A stretch of DNA of 43,432 nucleotides from NCBI GenBank assembly GCA_021443825.1, contig JABUTE010000263.1:1-43432 (forward strand). The letters are read 5' to 3'. The notes beneath the pieces are model-generated. The model was not told the origin of the DNA. It made no database searches and was given only the letters and a program-made list of their open reading frames with translations. Each line of letters begins with the position of its first letter. The stretch's first letter is position 1. Source of the stretch: Bacillota bacterium. GTDB lineage: Bacteria > Bacillota > Clostridia > Peptostreptococcales > Anaerovoracaceae. The position numbers were made by a program, and so were the translations under genes. This document shows, piece after piece, positions 8,207 through 17,053 of the stretch.

Positions 8207-9280
8207 ATGAAAGAGAGTGCAGCAGCAAACAACAGAGCCTCTGCACCGGAGCCGAAGGAGCAGAAGAAAAAGGCATCAAAATCCAGCCTGACCGGCCCGC
8301 AGAAGGCCGCCGCCGTGGTGGTCGCTCTGGGCTCAGAGAAGGCTTCCAACATATACAAATATCTGGATTCCGACGAGGTCGAGACCCTTACCCTGGAGGT
8401 CGCAAGGCTGGGCTATCTGGGCCCGGAAGAGACAGAAGAATTCCTCGGCGAGTTCTACCGGATGTGCCTCACCAACAAGGTTGTCACCGAGGGCGGTCTG
8501 GAATATGCCAGAAGCGTGCTCGAAAAGGCCTACGGCCAGCAGACCGCAGACGATCTGCTCACCAAGCTGGTAAGATCCTTAAAGAACCGGGAATTCGTCT
8601 TTCTCAGCAAGGCCGATGTCAAGACCCTGTTTACCGTGCTCAACAACGAGCGCGCCCAGACCATCGCCTTCGTGCTTTCCTATGTGGATGCCGACAAGGC
8701 GGCAGGTGTCATCGCCCAGCTGGATCAGGATAAGCAGATCCGCGTGGTCAAGAACATGGCCAACATCGAGAATGTGGCTCCCGCGGCCGCTAAGATCGTC
8801 GAGGCCGAGATGAGCAAGAAATTCTCCAGCATGGTCACCAGCTCCAATGTCAAGGTGGGCGGCATCGATTACGTTGCCGACATCATGAACAATCTGGACC
8901 GGCAGAGCGAAAAGAATATCTTCGACGGCCTTACCCGCATCAATCAGGAGCTGGCCGAAGAGATCCGCAAGAAGATGTTCGTATTCGAGGATATCGTCAC
9001 CATGGACGACCGTTCCGTGCAGCGCTTTATCAGAGACTGCGATCCCAGAGATATCGTGCTTGCTCTTAAGGGCTCCAATCACGAGGTCGCCGAAAAGCTC
9101 TACGCCAACATGTCCGAGCGTATGGCCCAGAGCATCCAGGACGACCTGGAGATCACGACCAACGTTCGCCTGAAGGATGCAGAAGAAGCACAGCAGCGGA
9201 TCGTCGGTATCATCCGCGGCCTGGAGGAAAAGGGCGAGCTGATCATCATCAAGGGCGGAAAGGACGACATCATTGCCTAA
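8207..9280 (+). CDS. fliG: Flagellar motor switch protein FliG
   Basis: 357 residues. The N-terminus carries about 25 extra charged, Ala/Lys-rich residues before LTGPQKAAAVVVALGSEKAS, the usual start of the family. The middle and C-terminal domains are visible as DYVADIMNNLDRQSEKNIFD and FVFEDIVTMDDRSVQRFIRD, the latter bearing the charged torque residues that face the stator. FliG links FliF to FliM/FliN. ATG directly follows the fliF stop codon with no spacer, and GAGG lies within the fliF end. Confidence 0.95.
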   Translation: MKESAAANNRASAPEPKEQKKKASKSSLTGPQKAAAVVVALGSEKASNIYKYLDSDEVETLTLEVARLGYLGPEETEEFLGEFYRMCLTNKVVTEGGLEYARSVLEKAYGQQTADDLLTKLVRSLKNREFVFLSKADVKTLFTVLNNERAQTIAFVLSYVDADKAAGVIAQLDQDKQIRVVKNMANIENVAPAAAKIVEAEMSKKFSSMVTSSNVKVGGIDYVADIMNNLDRQSEKNIFDGLTRINQELAEEIRKKMFVFEDIVTMDDRSVQRFIRDCDPRDIVLALKGSNHEVAEKLYANMSERMAQSIQDDLEITTNVRLKDAEEAQQRIVGIIRGLEEKGELIIIKGGKDDIIA

Positions 9281-10106
9281 AATTCTCAAGAAGTCATCCG
9301 CTTTTACAGCGGCCATATACCAGTTTCCGACGACAGAAGAAGAGCTGCCCCGGGATACCCTCGAGGGGGATCCTTCCCCAGCAATCGGCGAGCAGCCGCA
9401 GGCCGAAACGCCCCTGTTTCCTACCTTCGGCGATGCGTTCCGCAGTGCCAGCCACACCAGAGAGCAGGCAGAAAACGCTCTGTCCTCTGCCGAGCTGCAG
9501 GCACGCGATATTCTGGAAAATGCCAGAAAGCAGGGCATTGAAGAGGCCCGCCTTGCCTACGAAAAGGCCATGCGGGAGGGCTACGAAGAAGGCTATGCAA
9601 AGGGCCTGCAGCAGGGCCGCGACGAAGCCTACGGCGAAGTCATTCAGCTGCAGCTGGATAAGACCGATGCCATGGCCACCGAGGTGGCTGCCTTTCTGCA
9701 AAAGGGAGAAAGGCTTTTGGAAGAGCAGCTGGAGCAGAACAAGGACGAGCTTCGCGAGCTGGCCATCGCTGTAGCCGAAAAGGTGATCGCGGTAAGCCTT
9801 AAGAGCAGCTCCGAGGTAGTGGGCCGCATGATCCAGGCCGCTGTCGACAAGCGCAAGCGCCGCGAGTGGGTTCGGATCTACGTATCCGAAAGCGCCGGAC
9901 AGGTGCTGCAGCTGTCACCTTCTCTTCGCAGCGCGCTGGCAGGCATCTCCGACCAGGTCAGGATCATTCCCATGGACGACGATGACCCGGGCATGTGCAT
10001 CATCGAGATGCCCGACGAGATCGTCGATGCCAGTGCCAATACCCAGCTCAACAATATCCGGGCCATCCTGTCGGATCTTTCCTACGACGACGGCCTTGGC
10101 AATTAG
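9273..10106 (+). CDS. fliH: Flagellar assembly protein FliH
   Basis: 277 residues from a TTG at 9273, overlapping fliG by 8 bases; AAAGGA at 9259-9264 sits 8 bases before it, which supports this rare start. A helical central part contains ARKQGIEEARLAYEKAMREGYEEGYAKGLQQG, a glycine-spaced pattern typical of FliH. The C-terminal domain (REWVRIYVSESAGQVLQL and IPMDDDDPGMCIIEMPDEIVDAS) resembles the FliH/YscL/V-ATPase E stalk. FliH regulates the FliI export ATPase, the next gene. Confidence 0.9.
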   Translation: MPKILKKSSAFTAAIYQFPTTEEELPRDTLEGDPSPAIGEQPQAETPLFPTFGDAFRSASHTREQAENALSSAELQARDILENARKQGIEEARLAYEKAMREGYEEGYAKGLQQGRDEAYGEVIQLQLDKTDAMATEVAAFLQKGERLLEEQLEQNKDELRELAIAVAEKVIAVSLKSSSEVVGRMIQAAVDKRKRREWVRIYVSESAGQVLQLSPSLRSALAGISDQVRIIPMDDDDPGMCIIEMPDEIVDASANTQLNNIRAILSDLSYDDGLGN

Positions 10107-10118
10107 AGGATACAGCCT

Positions 10119-11420
10119 ATGTTCAGACAGATGACCCGTCAGGTAAGCAATATGGATACCTACAGCCTGACCGGCAAGGTGGAGAACATCGTCGGCATGT
10201 CCATCGAGGCCTCCGGCGGAAGAGCCGCGGTAGGCGATATCTGCCGCATCTACGACGGCGAATCCGGCAAGCGAGTCACCGCCGAGGTGGTGGGCTTTAA
10301 GCAGGGAAGAATGCTGCTGATGCCCTATTCGGATCTGAACGGCATCTCGGCCGGCAGCTTCGTTCGCAACACCGGAAAGCAGATGACCCTGCAGATCGGC
10401 GAGTTCTTAAGAGGACGCATCATCAACGCCATGGGCCAGCCGTTGGACGGCAAGGGCGGCTTTGAGATCGGCGTTCCCTATTGCGTCACCGGGCGCGCCA
10501 TGAACCCGCTGGAAAGGCCCCGTATCAAAGACCGGATGGAATTCGGCGTCAAGGCCATCGACGGCATGCTGACCATCGGAAAAGGCCAGCGTATCGGCAT
10601 CTTCGCCGGCTCCGGCGTCGGAAAGAGCACCCTGATGGGCATGATCGCCAAGAACGTCAAGGCCGACATCAACGTCATCGCCCTGGTGGGCGAGCGAGGC
10701 CGCGAGGTGCTGGAATTTGTCGAAAAAGATCTGGGCGAAGAGGGCATGCGCCGTTCGGTGCTGGTGGTCGCCACATCAGATCAGCCGGCCATGCTCCGCA
10801 TGAAATGCCCCAGCGTGGCTACCGGCATCGCCGAATACTTTCGCGATCAGGGCTACGACGTGCTGCTGATGATGGATTCCCTCACCCGTTTCGCCATGGC
10901 TCAGCGAGAGATCGGTCTGGCCATCGGTGAGCCGCCGGTGGCCAGAGGCTACACCCCGTCCATCTATGCAGAGCTTCCCAAGCTTTTGGAACGCAGCGGC
11001 AACTTTGCAAAGGGCTCCATCACCGGCGTCTATACGGTGCTGGTCGAGGGCGACGATACCAACGAGCCCATTTCCGACACGGTGCGCGGCATTCTGGACG
11101 GCCATATCGTCCTTTCCAGGACCCTGGCCAACAGCAACCATTACCCGGCCATCGATGTCAGCGCCAGCATTTCCAGACTTCTGCCCGAGATCACCGATCA
11201 GGAGCACCAGCAGCTGGCATCGAAGATCCGCGATATCATCAGCATCTGCGAAAAGAATGCCGACCTGGTATCCATCGGTGCCTACAAGATGGGCACCAAC
11301 GCCAGCCTGGATTATGCCCTTTCCAAAATGGACAGCGTAAACCGGTTCCTGACCCAGGGCATCAACGAGGCCTTCTCCTTCGAAGAGAGCCTGCAGATCA
11401 TGCGCGACATACTCAGGTAA
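10119..11420 (+). CDS. fliI: Flagellum-specific export ATPase FliI
   Basis: 433 residues. Walker A is GSGVGKST at residues 164-171. The Walker B region reads DVLLMMDSLTRFAMAQRE, and GEPPVARGYTPSIYAELPKL is a hallmark of FliI-type ATPases, as against F1 beta subunits. The C-terminal part (KIRDIISICEKNADLVSIGAYK) contacts substrates and chaperones. It energises the type III flagellar export. AGAGGA precedes the ATG at 8 bases. FliH upstream and FliJ downstream complete the ATPase complex. Confidence 0.96.
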   Translation: MFRQMTRQVSNMDTYSLTGKVENIVGMSIEASGGRAAVGDICRIYDGESGKRVTAEVVGFKQGRMLLMPYSDLNGISAGSFVRNTGKQMTLQIGEFLRGRIINAMGQPLDGKGGFEIGVPYCVTGRAMNPLERPRIKDRMEFGVKAIDGMLTIGKGQRIGIFAGSGVGKSTLMGMIAKNVKADINVIALVGERGREVLEFVEKDLGEEGMRRSVLVVATSDQPAMLRMKCPSVATGIAEYFRDQGYDVLLMMDSLTRFAMAQREIGLAIGEPPVARGYTPSIYAELPKLLERSGNFAKGSITGVYTVLVEGDDTNEPISDTVRGILDGHIVLSRTLANSNHYPAIDVSASISRLLPEITDQEHQQLASKIRDIISICEKNADLVSIGAYKMGTNASLDYALSKMDSVNRFLTQGINEAFSFEESLQIMRDILR

Positions 11421-11433
11421 GGAGGCATCCGCG

Positions 11434-11895
11434 ATGAAGAAATTCCGCTTTCCGCTGGAGACGGTGCTGGATTACAAGCACCAGATCCTGGATGCTCTTC
11501 TGGGAGAGCACGCCCGTATCCGGGCCACGGTAACGGCCCAGGAGGAGCTGATCCTGCATCTGGAGCTGCAGCACATGGAGTGCGGCAGAGAATACGACGA
11601 AAAGAGCCGGGAAGGTCTTTCCATGACCGAGGTGCTGCTGTTTCAAAACCAGCTGAACGCCTTAAAACGCGATCAGAAGGCCGCCGAAATAAGGCTTGCC
11701 GAGCTGAAGAAGCTGGAGGCCGCCAAGCTGGCCGAGGTGGTCGAGGCGAAAAAAGAGGTGGCGAGCATCGAGAAGCTGAAGGAAAAACGGCTCAAGGAAT
11801 ACAACCGTATGGTGAACAAAAACGAAGAGACGCTGATCGACGAGTTCGTAACCACCGAGCGTGTAAAGGAATTCGCAAACAGCGCCGCCGAATAA
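11434..11895 (+). CDS. fliJ: Flagellar export protein FliJ
   Basis: 153 residues, almost wholly helical and heptad-patterned, starting FRFPLETVLDYKHQ, a typical FliJ beginning. Charged coiled-coil stretches run through about residues 60-135. FliJ inserts in the FliI hexamer as a stalk and recycles export chaperones. AAGGAGG precedes the start at 8 bases. It follows fliI by 13 bases. Confidence 0.9.
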   Translation: MKKFRFPLETVLDYKHQILDALLGEHARIRATVTAQEELILHLELQHMECGREYDEKSREGLSMTEVLLFQNQLNALKRDQKAAEIRLAELKKLEAAKLAEVVEAKKEVASIEKLKEKRLKEYNRMVNKNEETLIDEFVTTERVKEFANSAAE

Positions 11896-11953
11896 CGGTC
11901 TTACCCGCGACAGCGGAAGACATAGAAAAATACGCGAGAAAGGAGGTGGAAAA

Positions 11954-13021
11954 ATGATCGATCTTATAACAAATCCCATGATGACAGCCGAATGCACGCC
12001 CCAGCCTGCAGCCGCTGCAGCAGACGGGCAGCAAAGCCCGGCAAAAGGCGAATTCAAAGCCCTGCTGCAAAAAGGCCTGAAGAATACGGGCCATGCAGAA
12101 GGCGAAACAGCGCCGCAAAAGCCGGCGGTTGCTTCAAACCTGCTTCCTCTGCTCTTTGAGGGCCAGGGCGACGGCAGCGAAGAACCGGATGAAGAGGCGC
12201 TGGCGCTGCTGGCAGCATTGATGGGCATCGGCAGCCAGCCGGTCTTCTTTACGGAAGATCCGCAGCCCCTGCAGCAGGCTCTGCAGCCGAAGGCTTCGGC
12301 AGTTCTGACCGCAGAAGAATCGGCCGTTCCGCAGATGGCGGATCTTCCGCTTGATGCACAGGCACCCGGTGAAGAAGAATTCCTCTTCAGTGCCGCAGCC
12401 CCCGCATCCGATGGGCCGAAGCAAAGCTTAGAAGCAGACCTTCCGCAGCAGACCGCAGGTCTTACAGCGAAGGCAGAAGCACTGCCGCAGCAAGGCAGCG
12501 ATGGCGACGAGCCCTTCGAGGGAGGCGACATCCTTGCAGAGCTGAGCGTGCAGACCCCGCTGTTTAAAGATCCGGAGAGCATCCCCATCAAGGTGGCAGA
12601 AGCTCCCCGGGCAGCAGAGGCAAAGGAATCGGATCCGGTGCAGCAGCTGAGCGTCCGCATCAAAGACGCCTTAGACCGGGGCGAAAGCCGGGTCGAGCTG
12701 CAGCTCAATCCCAAAAGCCTTGGTAAGGTAAGCGTCGAGATGCTCTGGAGCAAGAGCGGCGAGCTGAGGCTCACCCTCACAGCACAGAATCCCGATACCC
12801 AGAAGCTTCTGGCAGCCGATCTTTCGCAGCTGAAGATGCTTTTGCAAAAGGACGGCGCCCAGACGGTGAACATCCAGCTTCGGCAGGAGCAGCAAAGCTA
12901 CGACCGCAATGACGAGCAGAGCGGCGGAAACGGCTCCCGCAGAGAACCGGAAAAACGCAAACATCATTCGCAGGACTTTATCCAGCAACTGCGGCTGGGT
13001 CTTGCAGATGAGATCAGTTAA
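11954..13021 (+). CDS. fliK: Flagellar hook-length control protein FliK
   Basis: 355 residues. The N-terminal two thirds are Ala/Gln/Glu/Pro-rich and of low complexity, as expected for the molecular-ruler part. The conserved C-terminal domain starts near residue 225 with VRIKDALDRGESRVELQLNP, followed by LGKVSVEMLWSKSGELRLTLTA, the FliK pattern. It would measure the hook and switch FlhB specificity. AGGAGG lies at 11942-11947. Location between fliJ and flgD is the standard order. Confidence 0.9.
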   Translation: MIDLITNPMMTAECTPQPAAAAADGQQSPAKGEFKALLQKGLKNTGHAEGETAPQKPAVASNLLPLLFEGQGDGSEEPDEEALALLAALMGIGSQPVFFTEDPQPLQQALQPKASAVLTAEESAVPQMADLPLDAQAPGEEEFLFSAAAPASDGPKQSLEADLPQQTAGLTAKAEALPQQGSDGDEPFEGGDILAELSVQTPLFKDPESIPIKVAEAPRAAEAKESDPVQQLSVRIKDALDRGESRVELQLNPKSLGKVSVEMLWSKSGELRLTLTAQNPDTQKLLAADLSQLKMLLQKDGAQTVNIQLRQEQQSYDRNDEQSGGNGSRREPEKRKHHSQDFIQQLRLGLADEIS

Positions 13022-13038
13022 CAGCAGAAAGGAGAAAC

Positions 13039-13653
13039 ATGAGCGGATATATAGGCGATATCGGCAGCTATCTTTCGGCTTCGGCAACCGGCAGCTATGC
13101 GCTGACAAATGCCACGGGCAAGGATAACAGCAGCCTGAACATGACCGACTTCCTGACGCTGATGGTAACGGAGATGACCAACCAGAGCATCGACCAGACA
13201 GCCGACACGTCGGATATGCTCAACCAGCTGGTGCAGATGCAGATGGTGCAGGCGCTGGTCAACATGACCGATGCGTCGCTGATGACCTACGCGGCATCCC
13301 TGGTGGGCAAGACCGTCACCGTAGGCAAGGTCGACGACAGCGGCATCGTGCAGCAGACCGTCGGAACCGTGACTGCCACCGGCAGCTACAACGGCAATCA
13401 GGTGGTCTTTATCGGCGATGAGTGCTACCAGCTCAGCGATATTCTGGCAGTGGGCGTGCTTCCCGGAGCCGAGGCTCCCGCGGCAGCAAAGATCCCCGCA
13501 GCCACGATCCCCACCGTAGAAGAGATGCTTTTTGAAGAGCTTTTCGATGAGGACGGCTTCTTTGAGGAGGTTCCCGAAGAGGTGGTCGAGCCTGAGGCAA
13601 AGCCCGAGGCAGAAGTCGATGACGAAGTACTTCCCGGGGAGGAGATCCTATGA
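13039..13653 (+). CDS. flgD: Flagellar hook assembly (capping) protein FlgD
   Basis: 204 residues. The N-terminal FlgD motif is clear: SLNMTDFLTLMVTEMTNQ, then QLVQMQMVQALVNM (residues about 34-80). VGKTVTVGKVDDSGIVQQTVGTV looks like the usual beta domain. An acidic, Glu/Pro-rich C-terminal tail of about 50 residues is unusual for the family. FlgD caps the growing hook. AAAGGAG precedes the ATG, and the stop overlaps the next start (ATGA). Confidence 0.92.
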   Translation: MSGYIGDIGSYLSASATGSYALTNATGKDNSSLNMTDFLTLMVTEMTNQSIDQTADTSDMLNQLVQMQMVQALVNMTDASLMTYAASLVGKTVTVGKVDDSGIVQQTVGTVTATGSYNGNQVVFIGDECYQLSDILAVGVLPGAEAPAAAKIPAATIPTVEEMLFEELFDEDGFFEEVPEEVVEPEAKPEAEVDDEVLPGEEIL

Positions 13654-14036
13654 CAGAACGGATAACCTCCGCCCGGCTATACAGCCAGAGCCAGCCTGAA
13701 CGAAAACAGAAAAATGCTCCCCAGGGAGATTTTGAGCTGCGCTTTCGGCAGCTGATGGACAGTCAGCCGGCAACGCCCCAGGTGCAGGTGGAATTTTCCA
13801 AGCATGCACTGAACAGAGCGGAAGAACGGGGCATCCAGATCACCCCCGACCTGATCGATCAGCTCAAGGGCAGCATGGTTAGAGCCCAGGCCAAGGGAGC
13901 GACCAACATCCTGGCGATGGACGCCGAAAAGGCATTTATCGTAAACATCCCCAACGCGAAGGTGATCACAGCCATCACCCAGGATGAAATGAAAGACAGC
14001 GTATTTACCAACATAGACGGCGCCGTGTTCCTGTAA
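13650..14036 (+). CDS. Small flagellar operon protein (TIGR02530-like)
   Basis: 128 residues. A polar N-terminus is followed by VEFSKHALNRAEERGIQITPDLIDQ, then GATNILAMDAEKAFIVNIPNAKVITAI. This matches the conserved 'flagellar operon protein' found between flgD and flgE in many Firmicutes. No catalytic motif is visible and no function is established; the position suggests a role in hook building. Its ATG overlaps the flgD stop, so it is probably translationally coupled. Confidence 0.85.
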   Translation: MTERITSARLYSQSQPERKQKNAPQGDFELRFRQLMDSQPATPQVQVEFSKHALNRAEERGIQITPDLIDQLKGSMVRAQAKGATNILAMDAEKAFIVNIPNAKVITAITQDEMKDSVFTNIDGAVFL

Positions 14037-14129
14037 AGCTACAGATGGCAGGACCGGTTTCGGAGGCTATGGCATCCGTTCAGACAGAAGGGATGCCGGC
14101 GGCGCCAGAATCGAAAGGAGTTTATCAAC

Positions 14130-15095
14130 ATGACCGGAGCAATGTATTCGGCAATCGCAGGTCTTCGGACCCATATGGACAAGTTAAATGTCATCGGCAA
14201 CAACGTTGCCAACGTAAGCACCAATGCTTATAAGACGCAAAGAAGCGTATTCAGAGATTCTCTTTACACCATGTACAGCAGAGGCTCCGACGGCTCGGCC
14301 ACCTCTGCCGGAAAGAACCCCTCCCAGACGGGCTTCGGTTCCCGCCTGACCAGCATCGATATGAACATGGCCACCAGCACCTATACCCCCGGAAGACCGA
14401 TGGACTGCATGCTCTACGGCGACGGCTTCTTCCTGGTCGGCGATAAGAATATCGAGATCGACCTGAGCAATCCCGAATCGGCCAAGGCCCTGACCCTCAC
14501 CCGACTGGGCGACTTCGAATTCAGAGCCGACGGTTATCTGGCCGACGGCAAGGGAAATGCGGTCTACGGCTTCCTCAATGTCGAAAGCGACGATCTGGGC
14601 AAGCCCCAGGTAAGCGATCAGCTGCAGGCCATCAAGCTGCCCGAGGACGAAAACAGCCCCTCCGGTTTTCTGCAGATCGACGGCATCGAGATCGATGCCA
14701 AGACCGGCCGCATCACCGGAACCTCCAAGGACACCGACCAGATCATTACCATCGGCTTTATCGCCGTCGGCAATGTGACCAACCCCGGCGGCGTTGAGCA
14801 CAAGGGCGATTCCTATTACTCTGCAGGCACCGGCTCCGGCGCACTGACCGTAAGTCTTCTGGGCGGCGCGGCCACCGATCTGCAGGTCTACGGCTCCTCC
14901 AAGATGCTCTCCGAGTATAACGTTTCCAGCGCAGGTGCCACCGAAATGATCACCGGCGGCCTGGAGGCCTCCAACGTCGACCTGGCAACGGAGATCTCCG
15001 AGATGATCACCACCCAGAGAGGCTATCAGGCCAACACCAGGATCGTGACCATCACCGACTCCATGCTGGAAGAACTGGTCAACATGAAGCGTTAA
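14130..15095 (+). CDS. flgE: Flagellar hook protein FlgE
   Basis: 321 residues. The N-terminal rod/hook signature MYSAIAGLRTHMDKLNVIGNN continues into VANVSTNAYKTQRSVFRD. The C-terminus carries GGLEASNVDLATEISEMIT and TQRGYQANTRIVTITDSML, as in all axial proteins. The central part (LYGDGFFLVGD, TRLGDFEFRADGYL) is FlgE/FlgG-like. The place right after flgD and the small operon protein decides for hook protein rather than rod. AAAGGAG precedes the ATG. The length is on the short side, as in Bacillus. Confidence 0.88.
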   Translation: MTGAMYSAIAGLRTHMDKLNVIGNNVANVSTNAYKTQRSVFRDSLYTMYSRGSDGSATSAGKNPSQTGFGSRLTSIDMNMATSTYTPGRPMDCMLYGDGFFLVGDKNIEIDLSNPESAKALTLTRLGDFEFRADGYLADGKGNAVYGFLNVESDDLGKPQVSDQLQAIKLPEDENSPSGFLQIDGIEIDAKTGRITGTSKDTDQIITIGFIAVGNVTNPGGVEHKGDSYYSAGTGSGALTVSLLGGAATDLQVYGSSKMLSEYNVSSAGATEMITGGLEASNVDLATEISEMITTQRGYQANTRIVTITDSMLEELVNMKR

Positions 15096-15106
15096 GATCG
15101 ATTAGT

Positions 15107-15134
15107 CCGGCAGGCGCTATAAGGCGCTTGCCGG
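15107..15134 (+). other. Strong 11-bp hairpin between flgE and flbD
   Basis: CCGGCAGGCGC (15107-15117) pairs with GCGCTTGCCGG (15124-15134), one pair being G-U, around a six-base loop. There is no T-run, so it is not a classical terminator. It could protect the hook message or mark a processing point in the long transcript. The role is inference. Confidence 0.5.
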
Positions 15135-15153
15135 GCAGGAAAGGAAATCCCTC

Positions 15154-15399
15154 ATGATAGTACTTACGAAACGAAACGGAGAACGGTTTCTTCTCAACCA
15201 CGGGCAGATCGCCTGCATCGAGACCATTCCCGAGGTAAAGATCACCATGATGAATCACGATTTTTATCTGGTCAGCGAGACCGTCGACGAGATCATGGAT
15301 AAGATCACCGAATACAATGCGAAGATCAGGGATATTTACAGGGAGATCCTCATAAAGGATGTACGCAAGGATCCGACGGAACGAGGTGAGAACATATGA
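15154..15399 (+). CDS. flbD: FlbD/SwrD family flagellar protein
   Basis: 81 residues beginning MIVLTKRNGERFLLNHGQIA, then CIETIPEVKITMMN. This is the short beta-rich FlbD family (SwrD in Bacillus subtilis, where it affects flagellar power). No enzyme motif. AGGAAAGG precedes the ATG. Its stop overlaps the motA start as ATGA, so coupling to the stator genes fits a role in motor function. Confidence 0.88.
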   Translation: MIVLTKRNGERFLLNHGQIACIETIPEVKITMMNHDFYLVSETVDEIMDKITEYNAKIRDIYREILIKDVRKDPTERGENI

Positions 15400-16226
15400 A
15401 TTATCTCATAGGTCTTGTCGGTGCATTCCTGGTATGTCTTTTCGGAATGATCACCAAAATCAACCTGGGCGGCGGGCAGCTGATCGAGATCAACTTTGCC
15501 AATCTGATCAACTTCTTCGACCCTGCCAGCGTTCTCATCGTTATCGGCTGCACGGTGTTCATCATCGTCGCCAGCTTTCCGGGAAAGATCCTCAAGTCGC
15601 TGCCCAAGCACATCAAGATCATCATGGACAACAAGCGCTTTGACCCCACCGGTTATATCGAAAAGCTGGTGGAATATGCCCAGATCGCCCGTAAGAACGG
15701 TCTGCTGGCACTGGAGGGCAAGGCCAACGAAGAGACCGATCCCTTCTTTAAGCAGGCCATCATGCTCATCGTCGATGCCAACGACTCCGACAAGGTGCGC
15801 AGCATTCTGGAAAACTCCATCGACTGCATGTCGGCTCGTCACGAAGACACGGCAGGCATGTACGATAAGGCGTCTTCCATCGCACCGGCCTTCGGTATGG
15901 TCGGAACCCTGGTCGGCCTGATCAACATGCTGAAATCCATGAACGTATCCGACGGCAACAGCAACATCGGTGCCGACATGGGTACCGCGCTGATCACCAC
16001 CCTGTACGGCTGTATCCTGGCCCACATGATCTTCGGACCCATCGCCACCCGTCTCAGAAACAGAGACGAAGAGGAGGTGCTCTGCAAGATGATCATCGTC
16101 GAGGGCGTCATGTCGATCCAGGCAGGCGAAAATCCCAAGTTCTTAAGAGAGCGTCTCATGACCTATATGGCAGAAGACGCCATGAGCGATGGCGGCGGCT
16201 CCAAGAAGAAAGACAAAGAAGAATAA
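15396..16226 (+). CDS. motA: Flagellar stator protein MotA
   Basis: 276 residues with four membrane segments: about 2-22, 36-56, then a large cytoplasmic loop (about 60-165), and two more segments containing SIAPAFGMVGTLVGLINML and GTALITTLYGCILAHMIFG. The prolines conserved for torque coupling are present. With MotB it forms an ion channel that drives the rotor through FliG. The start overlaps flbD by four bases. Proton or sodium use cannot be decided. Confidence 0.95.
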   Translation: MNYLIGLVGAFLVCLFGMITKINLGGGQLIEINFANLINFFDPASVLIVIGCTVFIIVASFPGKILKSLPKHIKIIMDNKRFDPTGYIEKLVEYAQIARKNGLLALEGKANEETDPFFKQAIMLIVDANDSDKVRSILENSIDCMSARHEDTAGMYDKASSIAPAFGMVGTLVGLINMLKSMNVSDGNSNIGADMGTALITTLYGCILAHMIFGPIATRLRNRDEEEVLCKMIIVEGVMSIQAGENPKFLRERLMTYMAEDAMSDGGGSKKKDKEE

Positions 16227-16227
16227 C

Positions 16228-16241
16228 AGGGCTTCGGCCCT
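16228..16241 (+). other. UUCG-capped hairpin between motA and motB
   Basis: AGGGC (16228-16232) and GCCCT (16237-16241) flank a TTCG tetraloop, a very stable small stem directly after the motA stop. There is no T-run. It may simply stabilise the mRNA between the stator genes. Confidence 0.45.
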
Positions 16242-16260
16242 TCCGACAGAGAGAAGGTGA

Positions 16261-17034
16261 ATGTCTTTGAAAAGAAAGAAAAAATCCGGGGGAGGCGGCG
16301 GCGCCAACTGGATGGATACCTACGGTGACATGGTCACCCTGCTGCTCTGCTTCTTCGTTTTGATGTATTCCATGTCGACCGTCACCGACGAAAAGTGGCT
16401 GAAGATAGTCGAATCCTTTAATCCGGACGGCATTCCCGATCCCACCGCCAATGAAGCCTGGAACGGGGCGACCGATGACTCCGACGAGTTTACAGGAGAG
16501 GTCACCCAGGCTACCATCAACGAAAAGATGGACGAGCTCTTTGAACGTCTCACCCAGATGGTCAGAGACCGTAATCAGGAAGATAACATCTCCGTCACCA
16601 GAGACGGAGGCCGCATCTTCATATCCTTTAATCAGGTGGTCTTCTTCGACGGCGACAGTCCGGTGATCAAGAAGGCTGCCGAGGAGATCCTCACCGATGT
16701 GAGCAGCATCCTGGAGGATCTGCAGGAATACATCGACGAGGTGCGGGTCCTGGGCCATACTGCCCAGGGCGAGCCCAACCGTCCCAATAACATACGCACC
16801 GACCGGACCCTGGCCAGCGACCGCTCCACCAATGTAGTCATCTTCATTCAGGAGCACTGCACCCTCGATCCGGCAAAGCTGATCAGCGAAGGCATCGGCC
16901 AGTGGAAACCGGTCGCAACTAACAGCACTGCGGAAGGCAGAGCCAAGAACCGCAGAGTAGAAATGATCATCAGCGGAAGAGACCTGGAAAAGGAACTCTC
17001 CAACGATGTGCTTCAGTATCAGATCATCGATTGA
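16261..17034 (+). CDS. motB: Flagellar stator protein MotB
   Basis: 257 residues. A basic, Gly-rich N-terminus leads into the single membrane segment (about 24-42), where D23 in TYGDMVT is the channel aspartate equivalent to D32 of E. coli MotB. The OmpA-like peptidoglycan-binding domain covers about residues 120-250, with RTLASDRSTNVVIFI and AKNRRVEMIISG. MotB anchors the stator to the wall. GAGAAGGTG precedes the ATG. The gene that usually follows, fliL, is absent; fliM starts 20 bases on. Confidence 0.95.
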   Translation: MSLKRKKKSGGGGGANWMDTYGDMVTLLLCFFVLMYSMSTVTDEKWLKIVESFNPDGIPDPTANEAWNGATDDSDEFTGEVTQATINEKMDELFERLTQMVRDRNQEDNISVTRDGGRIFISFNQVVFFDGDSPVIKKAAEEILTDVSSILEDLQEYIDEVRVLGHTAQGEPNRPNNIRTDRTLASDRSTNVVIFIQEHCTLDPAKLISEGIGQWKPVATNSTAEGRAKNRRVEMIISGRDLEKELSNDVLQYQIID

Positions 17035-17053
17035 TCGATTGTAAGGAAAGACC

